From Schaedlerella arabinosiphila (GTDB taxonomy: Bacteria; Bacillota; Clostridia; Lachnospirales; Lachnospiraceae), in assembly GCF_003885045.1 (NCBI RefSeq), contig NZ_RHJS01000002.1, forward strand, positions 3,100,001 through 3,164,000: a stretch of 64,000 bases of DNA. Reading direction: 5' to 3'. The notes under the pieces were generated by a model. That model ran no database searches and was not told where the DNA came from. It saw only the letters and a program-made list of their open reading frames with translations. Positions 63,192 to 64,000 of the stretch are shown in pieces (the stretch's first letter is position 1; each line of letters opens with the position of its first letter). A program made the position numbers and the translations under genes.

Positions 63192-64000
63192 TTATATCTG
63201 ATCGCCTTTCATAATAGCATTCATATACATCACAGCATTAAGCGATTGAATTAGTCTAAAGTAAGAATAATGTTCGAGCCTTTTCCTAACAGGATATAGA
63301 ATGCTTACTATAATTCCTATTCCTTTCCGATATCGCAGGTTAAGCTTGCAATAGCTCTTTCTGAAATGAAAATATTTTTCAAAATATTCATTGAAATTGG
63401 TTTTATGGTTAATTGTTCGCTCACCATTACATATGTATTTTCCTTTCCCAATTTCACTATTAAGATCTTGTAACACTTTAAATAAAATTGCCAAATTTAC
63501 CTGATATCTCTCACTTTCAGGCGAAGACTTATGACTTATTATCTTGAAAAAAGTATCCTTATCGGCCACTGACGTATATGCGCATAATTGTTTTTCCGCA
63601 TTGAATGCCCCCCATACTCTAATCTCATCTGGCCACCCTGCAATACTTTTTATTGTTTTTTCTTTGTTATAATTCTTCACAAATTGTTTTTCATACGACG
63701 AATTTGCTTTTATCAGCACTTGATATATCTCTTCCGCATATTCCTTTGCTCTAATTTCCTCGCATTGAAAATTCTTTATCCCTTTTCTAATTTGGGTACG
63801 AATTTTCGATTTTACATCTTCCATCTGAAATGGATTATCTTTTATCACATACCACCAATTCGTTTCATATCCGCAATCCCACTCTGTCGTCCAACGAGCC
63901 AAAAGTGGAATCCCTCCTCGAATTTTCCAAATTGACCCATTCTCTATCAATTTCAAATTCGGAATTTCATGTGGTGCACATGTGGGAATGGCAGCATGAT
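63192..64000 (-). CDS. GNAT/FemAB-like protein (5' end outside window)
   Basis: The frame is open to the window edge at 64000 and runs through AIPTCAPHEIPNLKLIENG without a stop, so the start is outside. Segments LLARWTTEWDCGYETNWWYVIK and KIRTQIRKGIKNFQCEEI resemble FemAB/acetyltransferase-like proteins found in capsule loci, and NGERTINHKTNFNEYFEKYF near the C-terminus fits that fold. A role in attaching an acyl or amino-acid group to the polysaccharide is possible. Confidence 0.7.
   Translation of the reverse strand, partial: HAAIPTCAPHEIPNLKLIENGSIWKIRGGIPLLARWTTEWDCGYETNWWYVIKDNPFQMEDVKSKIRTQIRKGIKNFQCEEIRAKEYAEEIYQVLIKANSSYEKQFVKNYNKEKTIKSIAGWPDEIRVWGAFNAEKQLCAYTSVADKDTFFKIISHKSSPESERYQVNLAILFKVLQDLNSEIGKGKYICNGERTINHKTNFNEYFEKYFHFRKSYCKLNLRYRKGIGIIVSILYPVRKRLEHYSYFRLIQSLNAVMYMNAIMKGDQI

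Overview
The window looks like a chromosomal segment of an anaerobic Gram-positive gut-type bacterium of the Clostridia, most likely Lachnospiraceae. The reasons are AGGAGG-type ribosome sites, sigma-A promoters with extended -10 boxes, YesN/YesM-type two-component systems beside sugar ABC transporters, many glycoside hydrolases, ECF sigma/anti-sigma pairs and no outer-membrane genes. This is inferred from gene content; no rRNA or marker gene is present. No tRNA, rRNA, CRISPR array or complete insertion sequence was seen.

Layout. 1-8.2 kb: a truncated-by-edge AgrC-like histidine kinase, an FtsX-type ABC permease, an EamA exporter, a small zinc-ribbon protein, a YaaA protein carrying an internal tandem repeat, an XRE regulator and a secreted repeat/LRR protein. 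8.2-8.9 kb: a gene-free stretch full of hairpins and a 46-bp tandem repeat that forms the leader of a GH36 alpha-galactosidase gene (8.9-11.1 kb). 11.2-12.5 kb: an AraC/GyrI-like regulator and its partner. 12.7-18.3 kb: a four-gene operon (two membrane proteins, a CrtI-like FAD oxidoreductase, a flavin/[2Fe-2S] reductase) divergent from a GntR/FCD regulator, with a TGGTCTGACCA operator on each promoter. 18.4-20.4 kb: an ECF sigma factor, an RsgI-like anti-sigma factor with a His-rich tail and a Cys/Gly/His-rich secreted protein. 20.8-21.9 kb: an Rpn-type nuclease with a heptad-repeat tail.

22.2-31.5 kb: a probable rhamnoside-utilisation locus (GH106 enzyme, two permeases, binding protein, histidine kinase, YesN-type regulator). 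The binding-protein and kinase genes have both lost their 5' ends at one junction near 28.55 kb, so the locus appears decapitated. 31.5-38.5 kb: thioesterase, a second ECF/anti-sigma pair, a ferredoxin-type DUF362 protein, a GH172-type (DUF2961) enzyme, a duplicated CmpB-like membrane protein and a HAD phosphatase.

39.0-64.0 kb: one long, AT-richer, minus-strand surface-polysaccharide locus that runs off the right edge. It encodes a complete pseudaminic-acid route (PseB, PseC, PseH fused to PseI, PseF, PseG) and also a set matching the sugar enzymes of enterobacterial common antigen (WecB, WecC, WecE, an acetyltransferase and a WecF-like transferase). It further holds a flippase-type ABC exporter, glycosyltransferases, a polymerase-like membrane protein, and a heparinase-like lyase with a DUF362 partner. 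A run of eight G residues at the end of the PseI-PseH gene lies exactly where a frame change would join it to a formyltransferase-like domain that has no start codon of its own.
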